Assembly (NCBI GenBank): GCA_023101885.1 | Contig: JALPQD010000241.1 | Span: 496,001 to 560,000, forward strand | Reading direction: 5' to 3' | From: Typhlomys cinereus | Lineage: Eukaryota; Chordata; Mammalia; Rodentia; Platacanthomyidae | DNA length: 64,000 bases | Part shown: positions 11,346 through 24,156 of the stretch, piece after piece | Layout: every line of letters begins with the position of its first letter | Numbering within the stretch: the stretch's first letter is position 1 | Notes under the pieces: model-generated | What the model was told of the DNA's origin: nothing | Seen by the model: only the letters and a program-made list of their open reading frames with translations | Database searches by the model: none | Program-made: the position numbers and the translations under genes

Positions 11346-13214
11346 ACAAAAAATGAAGTCAAGACATTTACATTGCAAAATCCAAACTGAGTGGTTGAGA
11401 GGACTATATCACCTAGCACTATTGTTGGGTCACCATGTCCTGATAGACATGTATTGGATATATTTGTGACATTTTCTTAAAGTGGGGATTCCAAAAGTCT
11501 TTAGGAGCTGCTTTGTAATAGAAGGCATGCATACCAAATGAAAAAAACAAAACAAAACAAAACAGAACATAGCTCATTTCAAGAAAATAGAAATAAAAAA
11601 ATGAATTTTCTTCTGATTCAAAACAACTTTTTATGAAATTCAAAAAATGGCATTTTTCATATGTCACTAAGATGGCCAAGGTGGTATTTAATATGCTTGA
11701 CATTTTCATGTTGTTTGTTGCTCATTATGTTTTCCCAAGTAGCAGTACTCAAACTGTTTGTTTATATAAATGCTTGTGTGTTGGTGTTAATCATGAATTA
11801 GTCAGGCTTTTCTTTGAATTTTAAATTCTTACCTATAAGAATTATATTGTTTTTATTTGTGAATCATTTATCATTGCCATGGTAATGACATCTAATGAAA
11901 AATAGCTGTTTGCTGAATTCCTAGAATCACAAATGCATGTGGTAAACCAACTCTCTAAGCCACTAACTCTGTAACACCTGTGGATCTTGCTTCAATGAAA
12001 GTCCTATATCCCATATGCCAGCTTCTAGTAGTTAGTGTGGTCTTCAAAGAGTATTCTTAAGAGGAAAAAGCAACTTAAGCTAATAGTGGATAGTAATGAG
12101 AGAAGAAGATGAAGAGAAGAGAAGGAAGGCAGGGAGAGAAAGGGAGAGAGACAAAGAGAGATTAAGAACCTTAGCTACAGATTATCATATTTTTATTTCC
12201 TTAAGTAACAATACTTTCTCCATGCTTTTTTCTAAAACATCAAGCCTCTTTCATATTTCCAAATAGGAGTAGAATTGAGGGGATAAGATAAAGCGAGTAA
12301 CAACCCTTGGTCTTCTAAAGGAAAAAATGATCCTTCATTTTACATGGATTTAATTGTTTACATTGCTTTATTTCTCTGATTAGAAAATTCTAAAAGCTGA
12401 GTCCTAAATTTGATCTTTACCAGCAGCCTGGCTAGGGTGATGCTTGGATCAGAGACCACTACAGATATGCAGGGAACCATGAAGAATGGAGGGAGAGCCA
12501 GCCAAACCTGTGATGGCCCAGCTAGACAAAGAAGCAATTTCCTGGGGAACTCCATTGCATTGAACTTGCCAGCTACTTATCCTTTTTGTTTTCAACCAGC
12601 AAGCGAGTCAGAAGAATTAAGAGGATTAAAAAGCAAGAGAACTGAGTGATACCATACAGCAAATAGGGGGTAATGTTGAATGAAACCATTTCTGGGCAAA
12701 GCGACTGCATAGAATCCCAGTTTCCAAAATCAGTCTAAGGAAGGAAGTATCTCAAGCTTATCCCCTTCCTTCAACTCCTACTCAACACACAAATAATACC
12801 AGAAATATTTCAGGATAAAACCCCAGCAGAGATGCAAGTCCAGTCACTTACGTTCTGGGAGCCAGAGAGTGGTACTGCTACACAGGATATTAAATATGCA
12901 TTGATGGCAGGCATCTTGCTTATTACACAGCCCAACACTTTTGAAAATCACTTTGGCAATGTTGCCAAGCACTGTGAAACTCCTTTGATTCATTCACTCC
13001 ACTTCTGGTAACTAATCTGAAGCATTAGCTTGCTATTCACAGAAAACCTTCACACATGTGAATGGGGATCAAAGCTGAACTACAGTACAAAGATACACAA
13101 AATAATCCCAGTATTGACCAAATTAGAAAATGTTTAGAAGTGTTGGGATAACATACAAACCTTATGATCATATGTTGCATGAAAATGGGTGCTGAATTAT
13201 GCAAAAACAGAAAA
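11346..13214. other. Unassigned DNA with short A/C- and GA-rich tracts
   Basis: An (AAAAC)n tract sits at about 11540-11567 and a GA-rich stretch at about 12085-12165. No gene or named repeat was recognised. ORFs at 11419-11709 and 12358-12649 lack domains. Confidence 0.4.
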
Positions 13215-13219
13215 GAATG

Positions 13220-13644
13220 TGTCATAGTTAGGCACAGGTGTCAACTTGACAGTTGAGAGTTTGAGCTCTGGGCACATTTGTAGAGAATTAGTGGTTGAGT
13301 TAGGCACAGAGCAGACCTGCAGGAGATTGTTTAGCTGATAGGGAAGGCCCAGCCCATGGTGGGTGGGAGCAGGCCCTGAACAGGTGAATAAAATATAGAG
13401 ATCTGGTTGAAGAAGTTGGCATCCTTTTGTACACTTGGCCAAACATGCTGGTCTGGCAAATAAGGATCATCCCTCTCTCAGCCATTACGGAGTGGCCAGT
13501 TCCCTCCGTCTTGGTGTTGGCATGAGGTCTCTTGTCAAGGGGACTGAGAACTATAACCAGATAATCATAAGAGACAATAAACCCCTTGTTCCCGTAAGCC
13601 ATTTCATGGTCATTTATCAGCAACCATGCAGGCAAACTGCAACA
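13220..13644 (+). mobile_element. Solo LTR, ERVL/MaLR-like, with 5-bp target duplication
   Basis: A 425-bp element begins 'TGTCATAGTTAGG' and ends 'GGCAAACTGCAACA', the TG...CA ends expected of an LTR. It contains 'gacaataaacc' near the 3' end as a likely poly(A) signal. It is flanked by a perfect 5-bp direct repeat, gaatg (13215-13219 and 13645-13649), the duplication size typical of ERVL/MaLR. Related copies lie at 18458-18865 (-), 40757-41065 (-), 41094-41493 (+) and 63914 to the end (+). The family resembles rodent MT/ORR-type LTRs, but I cannot name the subfamily. Confidence 0.85.
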
Positions 13645-13654
13645 GAATGTTTGG

Positions 13655-13876
13655 AGGCAGGTGAAATAGCTCAATAGGTGACTATGACACATTTGGACAA
13701 ACCCGGCAACCTGAGCTCATTGCCCAGAAGCCCACACAGTAGGAAAGAACAGAATTATGAAATTTCTTCTCTGACCTCCAACTGTGTGTCATGGTAAAAA
13801 TTCATGTGTAAATATGCTCTCCCCTCTTAAAAATAAATAAATAAATAACAAACAAACAAATAAATAATAAAATATT
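13655..13876 (+). mobile_element. B2/B3-like SINE with A-rich tail
   Basis: The body reads 'ggtgaaatagctcaataggtg' ... 'acctgagctcattgcccagaagcccacacagtagg' ... 'ttctctgacctcca', in the same order as rodent B2/B3 SINEs (tRNA-derived head, 'cacatggtgg'-like middle, 'tcctctgacctccac'-like end). It ends in an AAAT/AAAC-rich tail (about 13830-13876). It starts directly after the LTR's target duplication. Confidence 0.7.
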
Positions 13877-13891
13877 AAAAAGGGTGTGAGA

Positions 13892-14237
13892 CCCACAAAG
13901 TCTAGCATGGACTACAGGCACTAGGATCCTTGGAGGCTAGGGACTGACAGTCACAGTAGTGTTCCTAAGCTTAAGGGGAACACAGGAAAGCGTTCTGGGA
14001 AATGCCCTTGGGTCCTTGCACCTCATTGGAGAGGAGGACCCAGAGGAGAGTTTGGTATGCACATTAAAGGAGACTCCGGGGATTGGGGGAAGGCACTTAG
14101 GGATGGGGAGGGAAGCAGGAAGGGAGGGGGGAGCAGGGGGGTCCGGAGGAGGTGGAGGGAGGAAGAGGATCGGTGTAACACCTGTTACGTTTGTATGAGC
14201 GGAAATCATAATAAAAATAAAATAAAAATAAATAAAT
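13892..14237 (+). mobile_element. Short LINE-1 insertion (3' UTR only) with 15-bp target duplication
   Basis: A 346-bp piece of LINE-1 3' UTR (starting 'cccacaaagtctagcatgg') with the G-rich tract, 'acgtttgtatgag' end and A-rich tail. Flanking repeats are 'aaaaagggtgtgaga' (13877-13891) and 'aaaaaggatgtgaga' (14238-14252), one mismatch in 15. This is a typical severely 5'-truncated LINE-1 insertion, placed in the A-rich tail of the preceding SINE. ORFs crossing it are chance frames in purine-rich DNA. Confidence 0.92.
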
Positions 14238-14252
14238 AAAAAGGATGTGAGA

Positions 14253-14744
14253 GAATTTACAGATGGGCTAGTAAAATTTGATGTGCTCAGATACTAATAA
14301 GCATAAACTCATTAATATTAAACATATTCAGCTTTTTGTATGGGTGTGTTCTCCATGCATAGATTTAATTAACTATGAATAGAAATATGTAGCAAATGCA
14401 TGTCCACTAAATATACATATATTTTTCCCATGTTGTTAATTCTTAAACAACACAATATAACTATGTTTGCATTGTTATCAAGTATTGTAAGCAGTGTAGA
14501 GTCCACTTGAAGGGCACAGAATAGGTGTAGTATTTGTGAAAATTCCAATCATTTTATATGAAAGGTCTGCACAAACTTTGGAATTTGTAGAAGAGTCTAC
14601 ATTGAGGTAATCAATTATCTCAAAGATACCAAGGGAGAATTCTATTCAGTTATTGGAATTAAGTATGGAATGCAGTCTTATTACTGTTACAATCAAGAGA
14701 GTTAGCATAATAAGTACTTAGTGCTTTTTTGTCCTAAGCATTCC
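14253..14744. other. Unassigned AT-rich DNA
   Basis: No gene or recognised repeat was seen. Confidence 0.4.
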
Positions 14745-15558
14745 CAGATAGGGGCACTGACCTCTCTCCTATTGCCCTAACTCCTATTCTTCCATCTACT
14801 TTTGAGTATCCTCTTATATTAAGATCTTCATTTAAACAGTCTTTTGTCTTTGGTTAGGAGATGACCTTTGATACCAATTAGGATTCAGCCTAAGGAAATG
14901 CAGGAAAAGCAAAACTAAAAACAACAATGAACCATAATTCAGAACACCAAAGACCCTACATTTATCACCTGGAATCAGACCAGCCAAATCTCTGTCCATC
15001 CTAATCTCAGGAAACATTGTGGAAGAGGGGGTGGCAAGATTGTAATAGTCTAAAAGATGGGGAAGACAGACAATATGCAAGATACTCCACACAAGTTAGG
15101 GCTGTAGCAGCCAGGACTGGACTTGCCTGAACTGCACAATGGCTGACATGTCAACGACCCCTCCCCACACAAAGTCTAGCATGGATCCCAGAGGAGAAGA
15201 CTTCAGGAAGTAGGATCCTTAGAGGCAAGGGATTAAACAGTCATAATAGGGTTCCCATGCTAATAGGGAGCCCAAGAAGGGGCTCTGAGCTATGTTACTG
15301 AGTCCTGAACCCTCACTAGGGTGGAAGATTCAGAGGGAGATTAGGTACTCATGGTTTCTCCAGGGGATGGAAAGGGAGGAAGAGGGAGGCACCAAGAGAG
15401 GGGCATGGACTGAGGGAGATCAAAGAAAGGGGGAAAGGGGGGAGAGTGCAATAGGGGACAAGGGGGGAAGAGAGAAAAAGAGGAGGGGGGAGGGAGAGGA
15501 CAGAGTATATATTGAGTTTGTATGATTAGGAAAAAAATAAAATGGGAGGAAAAAAAGA
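14745..15558 (+). mobile_element. LINE-1 3' UTR fragment
   Basis: This collinear LINE-1 3' UTR shares the blocks 'gatactccacacaagttagggc', 'cacaaagtctagcatgg' and 'aggcaagggatt' with the 6.4-kb copy. It ends in a long purine-rich tract (about 15360-15505), 'gagtttgtatga' and an A-rich tail. It contains no ORF2. The 77-codon frame at 15292-15525 is purine-tract shadow. Confidence 0.85.
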
Positions 15559-15579
15559 ATATCTAGATTTTTGGCCACC

Positions 15580-15581
<2 letters not shown>

Positions 15582-15633
<52 letters not shown>
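15582..15633. repeat. (TG)n microsatellite
   Basis: About 26 uninterrupted TG units lie shortly after the LINE-1 tail. They are likely length-polymorphic. Confidence 0.98.
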
Positions 15634-15634
<1 letters not shown>

Positions 15635-15639
15635 TAAAA

Positions 15640-16055
15640 TTAGGTACTTCTAAAAATATTTTAAAAGAAAATTTAGTTCCCTAGACTATAATTTCTTTTG
15701 GCTTCTAATCTAGAAATGAGGTTATTCTGAAATAATCCCCCAAACATGGTGTCCATCATTATAAGACTATTCCTCCCGCTTCCTGAAAGATACTGGGTTA
15801 AGATATTTATGTTTTTATTACTTCTGGTTTACTTCTAGAAAAATAAGAACTAATCATTCCAGCTTTACATAATTCATCAGTTGATCTAAGACATGAAAGA
15901 AAAATGCAGAAAAGTTTCACAAACTAAATAATACTAAGTCTGGAGTAAAAAATAGCATTCAAGTGCCACAGATAAAATAAACTTACAAAAGTATCAACAA
16001 CACAAAAAGAGTCAATTTCTGTGAATACTAAAAATAGTATTCGATTTCAAAAATT
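15640..16055. other. Unassigned DNA
   Basis: Nothing recognisable was seen. Confidence 0.4.
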
Positions 16056-16385
16056 CATCTATGTTTTTATATTGCTACAATAAAATAGTATCACATAGAA
16101 GATATACTTGGCTTATTTTGGCTCGCAGTTTTGGATCCACAAGTATAAAGTCTGTATTTGGTAATACAAATGATGACTTCAGCATATCAAGGCACTGGAA
16201 ATCTTTACAAACAAGAGCGAGGGAGCAAGTGAGTGTTTGATTTCTTTATTCTTATGAAGCCACCTAAATGTAATTAGGAAAGGGTTATCTTTACTTTATG
16301 TTACACAATAATTTTCTTAGATCTTCTAACCCTCTTGATGGAGTTGAATTTCAATACCTAAAGGTTTGGAGAACATTCTGAACCT
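16056..16385 (-). repeat. Old MaLR-type LTR fragment
   Basis: The plus strand has 'tatattgctacaataaaata', 'ggcttattttggctcgcagtt' and 'agccacctaaatgtaattagg' in the order seen in reverse-oriented MaLR (MST/MT-like) LTRs. It is highly diverged and no clear target duplication was found. Confidence 0.5.
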
Positions 16386-18457
16386 AAGGAATATTTCCTA
16401 TTTTCTTTTTATCTACTCAAGTTTCCTTTCTCCCTTCCTTCCCTTACCTTTGTCCCTCCCTCCCAACATTTACTATTTTTGAAAAAATTGGCCTGTTTTT
16501 CCTGTCTGGTTTTTATATTGTGAATTTGGCCATGGGTACAATTAGTTATGATTTTCTTTTTTCCCTCAATATCAAGCCTTAACAAAAATTTGGTAAGATT
16601 CAATGCTAACTTTTATTTTCAATATATTTATCTATCACTTTAAGAAGAAACTAGAATGTTGCTAACCATCTTTATGATGTTAATATTTAGGGCTATCAAT
16701 TCAATGCATCTACTTTAAATAGATCTCCTAATTTTGGCTATCATCTATGATTAAAATTTAGATTTACCATATCATGAAAGCACAGCAAAATAGTGATATG
16801 CTATAATGTTTTCACATATCAGCTATGAATATCTTTCACAAAGATCTTGTGATCATCAATAATTAAAGTAGCCTAAAGTATAATTAGTACCAGGCAGAGT
16901 CAATGCTAGAATTTCCCCCTCCTCATTTTTCATGTTTTTCTACCTGCTTTCCAAGTAAGTACTTTGTGTTTTGACGATTCTTAAAATAATTAGTGAAACT
17001 TATTTTCATGTTATCATGAATTTGTGTGTTCTAATCTGTTGTAATGAAATTTTCTTTTCATGAAGGAACTGCTCATGTTTTCCCATTCCTTTGTCAGAGG
17101 CAGGTCTTTCACAACGGTGCCTCTGCCTAAGTCCTTCTTTGAGGGAGCAACTCAACCAGACTTTAAGATGAATGTGTTTACTTGTCTTTTTGTATTTGTA
17201 GGTATGGACTGAATGATTTGTGAAACTTCATTGGTTCCTTTGAGTGGGAAATAGCATTTAGAAATAACTATTTTGAAGCCAAAACGAATTCTGCTATGAT
17301 TAGTTTTATTATTTTTAGGTTACTTATCTGGTTGAAGTTAGAATACAATTTTATTTTTATAATGTCAAAGTACAATATATATTTATAAAAATATTTTCAC
17401 CTCAAACTTACTTGCCATTAACTTTCTTGATTAATAATTTTCTTTCATCTTAATTGCATTGAGTTGTCATCCTGCAACCACATTAAGGTAACAACAGTCT
17501 CATTTTCTTAATAGTATACACATACATGAGCATATTCAGCAACTATATTATTGCTAAAATTCTAATTACAGTTTCATAATTAGTGTTTAGTATTACTAAA
17601 TTTGGTAATTATACCAAGTTAATACTTTTTTAGACACCAATTCTACTGTATTTTAATTGTTTTGCTTGCATTATGCTTTACTTTGACTTAATTTTGTATA
17701 TTTATGAAATTATTTCTAAAGAAAAACTCCCATAACCTAAGAATAATTCTGATTTTCAATCTTTTACTTACATTCTTCCAAATATAACTCTTTTGTAAAT
17801 TGTATTTTAGCTATAGTTATATCTAATATACTAGGTTCAATTGAAGAAAATAATACCAAATTAGAAATATGAGAAAGTTACTCAGTCACACCACAGAGAA
17901 AAATGATAGACACAAAAAGAGAGGAACAAGTCCACCCTTAATTACATGTTTTTAAAAGTGAAATGGTTAAGAAACGGTGAGAAAAGAATGCTATTCAGGA
18001 AGTTGGATAATAAACATATATTAAACACAAAGTAAATAGAAGAAGAAAGGAAGAAGGCAATACTGGAAGCCATGGTGCTGAATAAAACCAGAAAGCAAAA
18101 AACTTGCAATAGAAACACAGAAAAGATCATTGACAAAATCATCAGGTGTTTACAATAAAGTAGAATATAATCACAAAATTACCTTGATAAATCCTGGAGA
18201 ATAGGGAAAGTTTGGGAAACATCTGCAGAGCAGGCTAAGTGGATAAGAAAATGAAACTCAATTTTTCAGTATAAGACTCAGGAATAGAAAAGGACATTTT
18301 AGGAAACTAAAAAATGAAGAGCGAATGTGAAGTTCATGTAAGAATCTCATTAAAGTATGCTCATTACTTTGTGATCAATTGTATTTTGGCATCAGCAAAT
18401 TGGAAACTGGATGAATATTGTATGAAATAATTTTTTACAATATGGAAATTAATTTTT
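16386..18457. other. Unassigned AT-rich DNA
   Basis: About 2 kb without a recognisable gene or named repeat. Small ORFs (16409-16603, 17942-18142) lack domains. Confidence 0.4.
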
Positions 18458-18865
18458 TGTAGCAGTTTGCCTGCATTGTTGTTTTACTCTAACTTACAAC
18501 TGTCCAATTACAGCTTTTACTCCAGCTTGGAAAGAGAGTCCGTACCAACACCAGGGGCAAAGGGAACTTTCCACACCAAATCCATATATCCTATGACTGC
18601 TGAGAGAGGAACAATCACTTACTTTCCAGATCAGCGTATCTGGCCAAGTATACTAAAAGATGCCACATTACTTAACCAGCTCCCTCCATCTTATTCACCT
18701 CCTCAGGAACTAACTAGCACCACCTACCATGGGCTGAGCCTACCTATCGATAAGGCAATCTCTTGCAGGCTTACTCTGGGCTTCACTCAACTATTCACTT
18801 TTTGCAATTGTGTCAAGAACTCGAGTCTTCAACCATCATGTTGACACCTGTATGTAACTATGACA
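18458..18865 (-). mobile_element. Solo LTR, same family as 13220-13644
   Basis: The reverse complement begins 'TGTCATAGTTACATACAGG' and ends 'GGCAAACTGCTACA', matching the family's terminal sequences, with 'ggtgtcaacatgatggttg' near the start and 'tggccagatacgctgatctgg' in the middle. It is 408 bp long. The flanking 5-mers (ttttt and tcgag) do not match, so the target duplication has decayed or an end has been altered. The 125-codon ORF at 18467-18844 lies inside it and is not a gene. Confidence 0.8.
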
Positions 18866-18869
18866 TCGA

Positions 18870-19120
18870 GTTAGTTTTTATTCCTGTCCCCTCCCCTTTC
18901 CTCCCCTTCTCTTCCCTTCCCTCTCCTTCTCTTCTCTTCCCATCACTCCCCTCCTCTCTCCTCCTCTCCCCTCTTCCCTTCTCTCCTCTCTTTCCTTCCT
19001 TCCTCTCCACTCCCTATCCCCTCCCCTCCCCTCTCCTTCCCTCCTTTCTCTCTTTGTCTCTCTGTCTGTCTATCTGTCTGTCTGTCTGCCTGTCTGTCTG
19101 TCTCTCTCTCTCTCTCTCTT
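18870..19120. repeat. Polypyrimidine tract with (CTGT)n and (CT)n
   Basis: About 250 bp of almost pure C/T (CCCTTTCCT-type blocks) ends in CTGT repeats (19062-19100) and CT repeats (19101-19118). ORFs here, including 18763-19122, are low-complexity frames. Confidence 0.95.
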
Positions 19121-19129
19121 GACTCTTTG

Positions 19130-19375
19130 TGTGATGGGTAATTATGGCTATAGGGTGGATGTCAGTCAACTGAGTGAGAAAATTCACTCTGAATGTGGGT
19201 GTCACCATTCAATTGTTTGGGACCTGGATGAAATGAACAAGAACCAAGGAAAAGTCAAATTCACCGTTGTCCTGGGGGTTTCTCTCTTTGAAAGTCAACT
19301 TCTTAGTTATTCAGCCTCTAATTCCTCTGATCCAGGGGGCTCTCAAGCTTTTGGCTTCACACTATGACTGTAATT
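19130..19375 (+). repeat. Probable interspersed repeat, family not named
   Basis: Blocks such as 'gtgagaaaattcactctgaa', 'tgggtgtcaccattcaattg' and 'gggacctggatgaaatgaac' resemble a rodent dispersed repeat I remember but cannot name firmly (LTR- or DNA-transposon-derived). Confidence 0.35.
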
Positions 19376-20233
19376 TTATGCTCTTCTCTCTCTATCCTCT
19401 CTCATGTTTCCATTTTTTGGATCACTTTAACTCCATTCTATGAAGATACACTAGTTTATCTCACCAATCCCTGTAGTGAACAGTTGAACTTTTGAGTACA
19501 ATCATTCAACATGTTGCAATGTTTCACTGAATAGCCCTGGAACACATTATTTCATATTCTTATCAGTATGCTTTGAGTGGTTTTTAGAAGTGAAAGTACA
19601 GGCCATGTGATGCTTTGTGATTTGCCAAACACTTTAAAAATCACTACAATACATGACCTTCACTCACTTCTGTCCAGGGATAATTCACCTTTTAAATCAT
19701 CCTTTGAATCTGAAACAAAAGACATTTTGTTTATTCAGTGTACCACTGTATATTTTAAGTGTTGTGATATAGAAAAGGCATAAAGGTAAATCAAAGATAA
19801 GTTGTATTGTGAGGAGCGAGGGTTGGAATAAGAATGAAGTATAAAATGTATGTGTGGGGAGACAATAACAAGTGAGTTCTAGTTCAAGTAAATTTAAGGG
19901 TGCACATCTGTAAAAAAACAACATTTCTTAGGGAAAGGAGGGAAAATAAAGCTGCGAGTTTCAAATAATCACTCAGAACCAATAAACAAAATTCATCTTC
20001 TGTTTCCAATTATGTGTGGATTCAAAATAAGTCCATTTGTTTCTAGCTAGAATAACTAAAATATAATTGGATTTCAGATATCCATATTTTATGCTAATAT
20101 ATTGAACAAAACAATGATTAGACCAGGAGGTGCAAAAATAAGTACTGGGTCCACTGGATGCCCTGATAACTTCAGGCTGAAGGATTTGAATAGAAAGAAC
20201 ATACAAATTTTCTACCATAACATGTTTGGATGG
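19376..20233. other. Unassigned DNA
   Basis: No gene or clear repeat was recognised. Confidence 0.4.
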
Positions 20234-20580
20234 TGTACTAGTGCATTTTCTATCGCCATAAAAAAATTGAGATAATAAATTTTTGAAAAAGAGACTTTGA
20301 ACATGGCTTGCAGTTTTGCAGATTTCAGCCTCTTGTGCTTGACCCTCGTTCTTGGGCCTGTGGGGACAACATGCTGGGTGGGAGCAGCTGACCAAGGAGG
20401 CTTCTTTATTTCACAACAGCTAGTTGCTTGAGGCAGGAGGAGGAGTGGGGGAGGGCTGTGGAGAGAGGAGACACAGGGCGAGTATCCTAATGACCAAACT
20501 TCCTACTACTAGTCTCTGCCTCTTCGCATTACACTGATGCCCAGTAGTGCCACAAGTTGGTGATCACATGCTTAATATCT
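20234..20580 (-). repeat. MaLR-type LTR (MT/MST-like), reverse orientation
   Basis: The plus strand starts 'tgtactagtgcattttctat', then has an 'aataaatttttg' block and 'cttgcagttttgcagattt', and later 'cctaatgaccaaacttcctac' and 'ctctgcctcttcgcatt'. This is the order of blocks in a reverse-complemented MaLR LTR. The 140-codon minus-strand frame (19973-20395) overlaps its end and has no domain. Confidence 0.6.
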
Positions 20581-20824
20581 TGGCTCTGAACATTTCCATT
20601 CCAGAACAGAAAGCATGCAAGAAATTAAGAAAGTTCTGTCTTTTTCAAGATCATTATCCTGGTGGAATATTTTAGAATGATCATCTGGCTCAGGAGTATT
20701 TTCGAGGATGGTATTCTGGAGAGTAAATGAGCCAAGACTATATTGAAAAGGGTGTTTGCTGCAACACTGAGATACTTTTAATGGTCTGTGCAAAAGGAAC
20801 CTCTTACAAAATGAAAAGAGGCAG

Positions 20825-22198
<1,374 letters not shown>

Positions 22199-22213
22199 TT
22201 TTTTTGCAAAGTG

Positions 22214-22746
22214 GATTCATGCTTTATTTGTTAAGAATTCTCTTTTTATACAAATAAAATGCTTGATTGTCTCATCCATCCCTGTTTCTCCCCTCTCCCT
22301 CCCTCCCTTCTTTCTCTCCCTCAGGCCTCCTTCTTCTACCTCTCTCCCTCCCTTTACCATTCCCTCTCTCTCCCTCCAATCCTCAAGCTTGGCTGCTTCT
22401 GTAGATTACTGGGTTTCTCTAGGACCGTCTGCTTTAATAGGGCTTCCGGCCTCTGTGCCAAACAAAGTAGTCTTTCCTTGGGGAGACCCACTGACACAGG
22501 CACTTCCCTTCACCTACGTAACCTAGCCCCTCTGGTTCCCACTGCATGTCATTGTTTTTCCTGAGTCCTTCACTAGTCCATTATAGAATGTTGATAATCA
22601 GCCACTGTGCAAGTCTGGTGAGGATAAATCTCATTGTAGTGGGTTTCTGGATATAGCAGCTCTGTCTTGACTGGAATGTCTTAATCAAAAGTGGACTTCC
22701 CCTCTTTAGGCTCTTAAAATCTTATTGCCCTGAGATTCCCTGAGTC
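22214..22746 (-). mobile_element. LINE-1 3' UTR fragment with near-perfect target duplication
   Basis: This minus-strand LINE-1 3' UTR runs from an AT-rich tail and pyrimidine tract (plus strand 22280-22380) through 'ggcttccggcctctgtgcc' and 'cagccactgtgcaagtctgg'. It is flanked by 'tttttttgcaaagtg' (22199-22213) and 'tttttttgcaagtg' (22747-22760), identical except for one A. It appears to have landed next to, or in, the tail of the older LINE-1 that follows. Confidence 0.75.
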
Positions 22747-22760
22747 TTTTTTTGCAAGTG

Positions 22761-24156
22761 AATAATTTTATTTTTTAATTTATTTTAGTTTTACAATTAT
22801 ATTGAGTACTTATCCCAGCTTTCCTCCATTCCCCTTCCCTCCCATTTTCCTCCCTTTCCTTCCTCAATCCATTTTACTTCTTTCTACCCTCTTGTCTGGT
22901 CACTTATATGTATCCCAAGGTTCCCTCTGGCTTGTCTAATCTTGTAGGTGTTCAGGCTTCTGTGGTATACATACTCAGGCCACCCACTGATAGGGCATTT
23001 CTCTTCAATCATTTAGCACTAGTCCCTAAGGTTTCCACAGTGTGTCCTTATCTCTCTTCAGTTCCTTGATAGACTATGAGGGCAGGTTGGTATGTCAGTC
23101 ATTATGAAGGTCTGATAAGGACAAGTCTTAATGCAGTGAGTTCCTGGATGCAACAGTCCTGCCTTGAATAGAATGTTTCATCCAATGGTGGACCTTCCCA
23201 TCTTTAGGTTTTTACATTCTTACTGCCCTCTTTTCTGTGAGGGTCCCTAAACCTTAAGATGGGAAGAGATTAGGTTGGCCTGATTCTGGGTGAGCATGAC
23301 TCGGTCTCTGATATTTTGCATTATGGCTGGCCTTTGCTGTCCACTTCAATGCTCTTCTACTGTCCTAGGCTCCATCCTGTCAGGGTGTTGAGATTCTCTA
23401 TTCAGTTGTAGAAGACTTCTAGTCTGAATGCTATAATATAGCATTGGTATACTGTCTTTCTACCTATAAGTTCATAGTCTGTTTTTCCTTATTGATTTCT
23501 TTCCTTCTCCTTCTTAGGAAGATTACCTGAATCTTAAGATGGGGAGAGATTTATTTATCCCAATTCCAGATGAAGGTTTTAGGGTCATTGGTACTCTGCA
23601 TTCTGATTGATTGTTATTGTCTATTTCACTACTCTCCCATTGCAGTAAGCTGTGTCTTGTTTGGTTGTTGAGATCTTTTCTTATCTAAAGGTAAAATGAG
23701 AGGTATTTAGGTATAAGTTTACTTTCAGGTGTTGTGATTAGAATTAAGGCATCTGATCCTTCTACTATCTGTTTTCTTCCTGTCCACTGTTGTTTAAATA
23801 GGTTTATAGTGCTGGGCATGTGTTCTAAGTCATGGGGGGAAGTGTTAGGGGCTGATAAGCAGGTAGTTAGTTACCTGGAGGCTAACCCCACTCTCTACTG
23901 TTCTTCTCATCGCTTTAAGACATTTCTTACATGAAAGCATGTTTAATTATTTACCCTCATAATTTGGTTTCTTCTCTTTTAGAATCTTCTTCCACATACA
24001 TCCCCTGGCTTGTGCTCCTTTGAATATATGGGTATTTTAAGAGTTTTTGTTTAATTACATCAAATTGAAGGTTTAATGCTAAGATCCACTTATAGGTGAG
24101 AATATACAGCCTCTATCTTTTTGCATCGGGGATATTCCACTCAGTCTGATTTCTTT
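22761..24156 (-). mobile_element. Older LINE-1, 3' part (interrupted)
   Basis: On the minus strand this is a LINE-1 3' UTR. The plus strand shows the tail near 22761-22800, the pyrimidine tract at about 22815-22890 and 'tgtcagtcattatgaaggtc'. It leads into the ORF2 C-terminal region at about 24060-24156. The sequence resumes exactly at 30967 after the younger insertion. No usable reading frame remains. Confidence 0.85.
24138..24156. repeat. 19-bp target-site duplication, left copy
   Basis: The 19-mer 'cactcagtctgatttcttt' is repeated exactly at 30948-30966 and brackets the full-length LINE-1. Only one copy belongs to the older, interrupted element. Confidence 0.95.

Noticed and set aside
13300..13692. 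130-codon minus-strand ORF
   Set aside because: It is antisense to the solo LTR. Overlapping frames on both strands with no domain indicate chance.
19973..20395. 140-codon minus-strand ORF
   Set aside because: About a third of it lies in a MaLR-type LTR, and it has no recognised motif.
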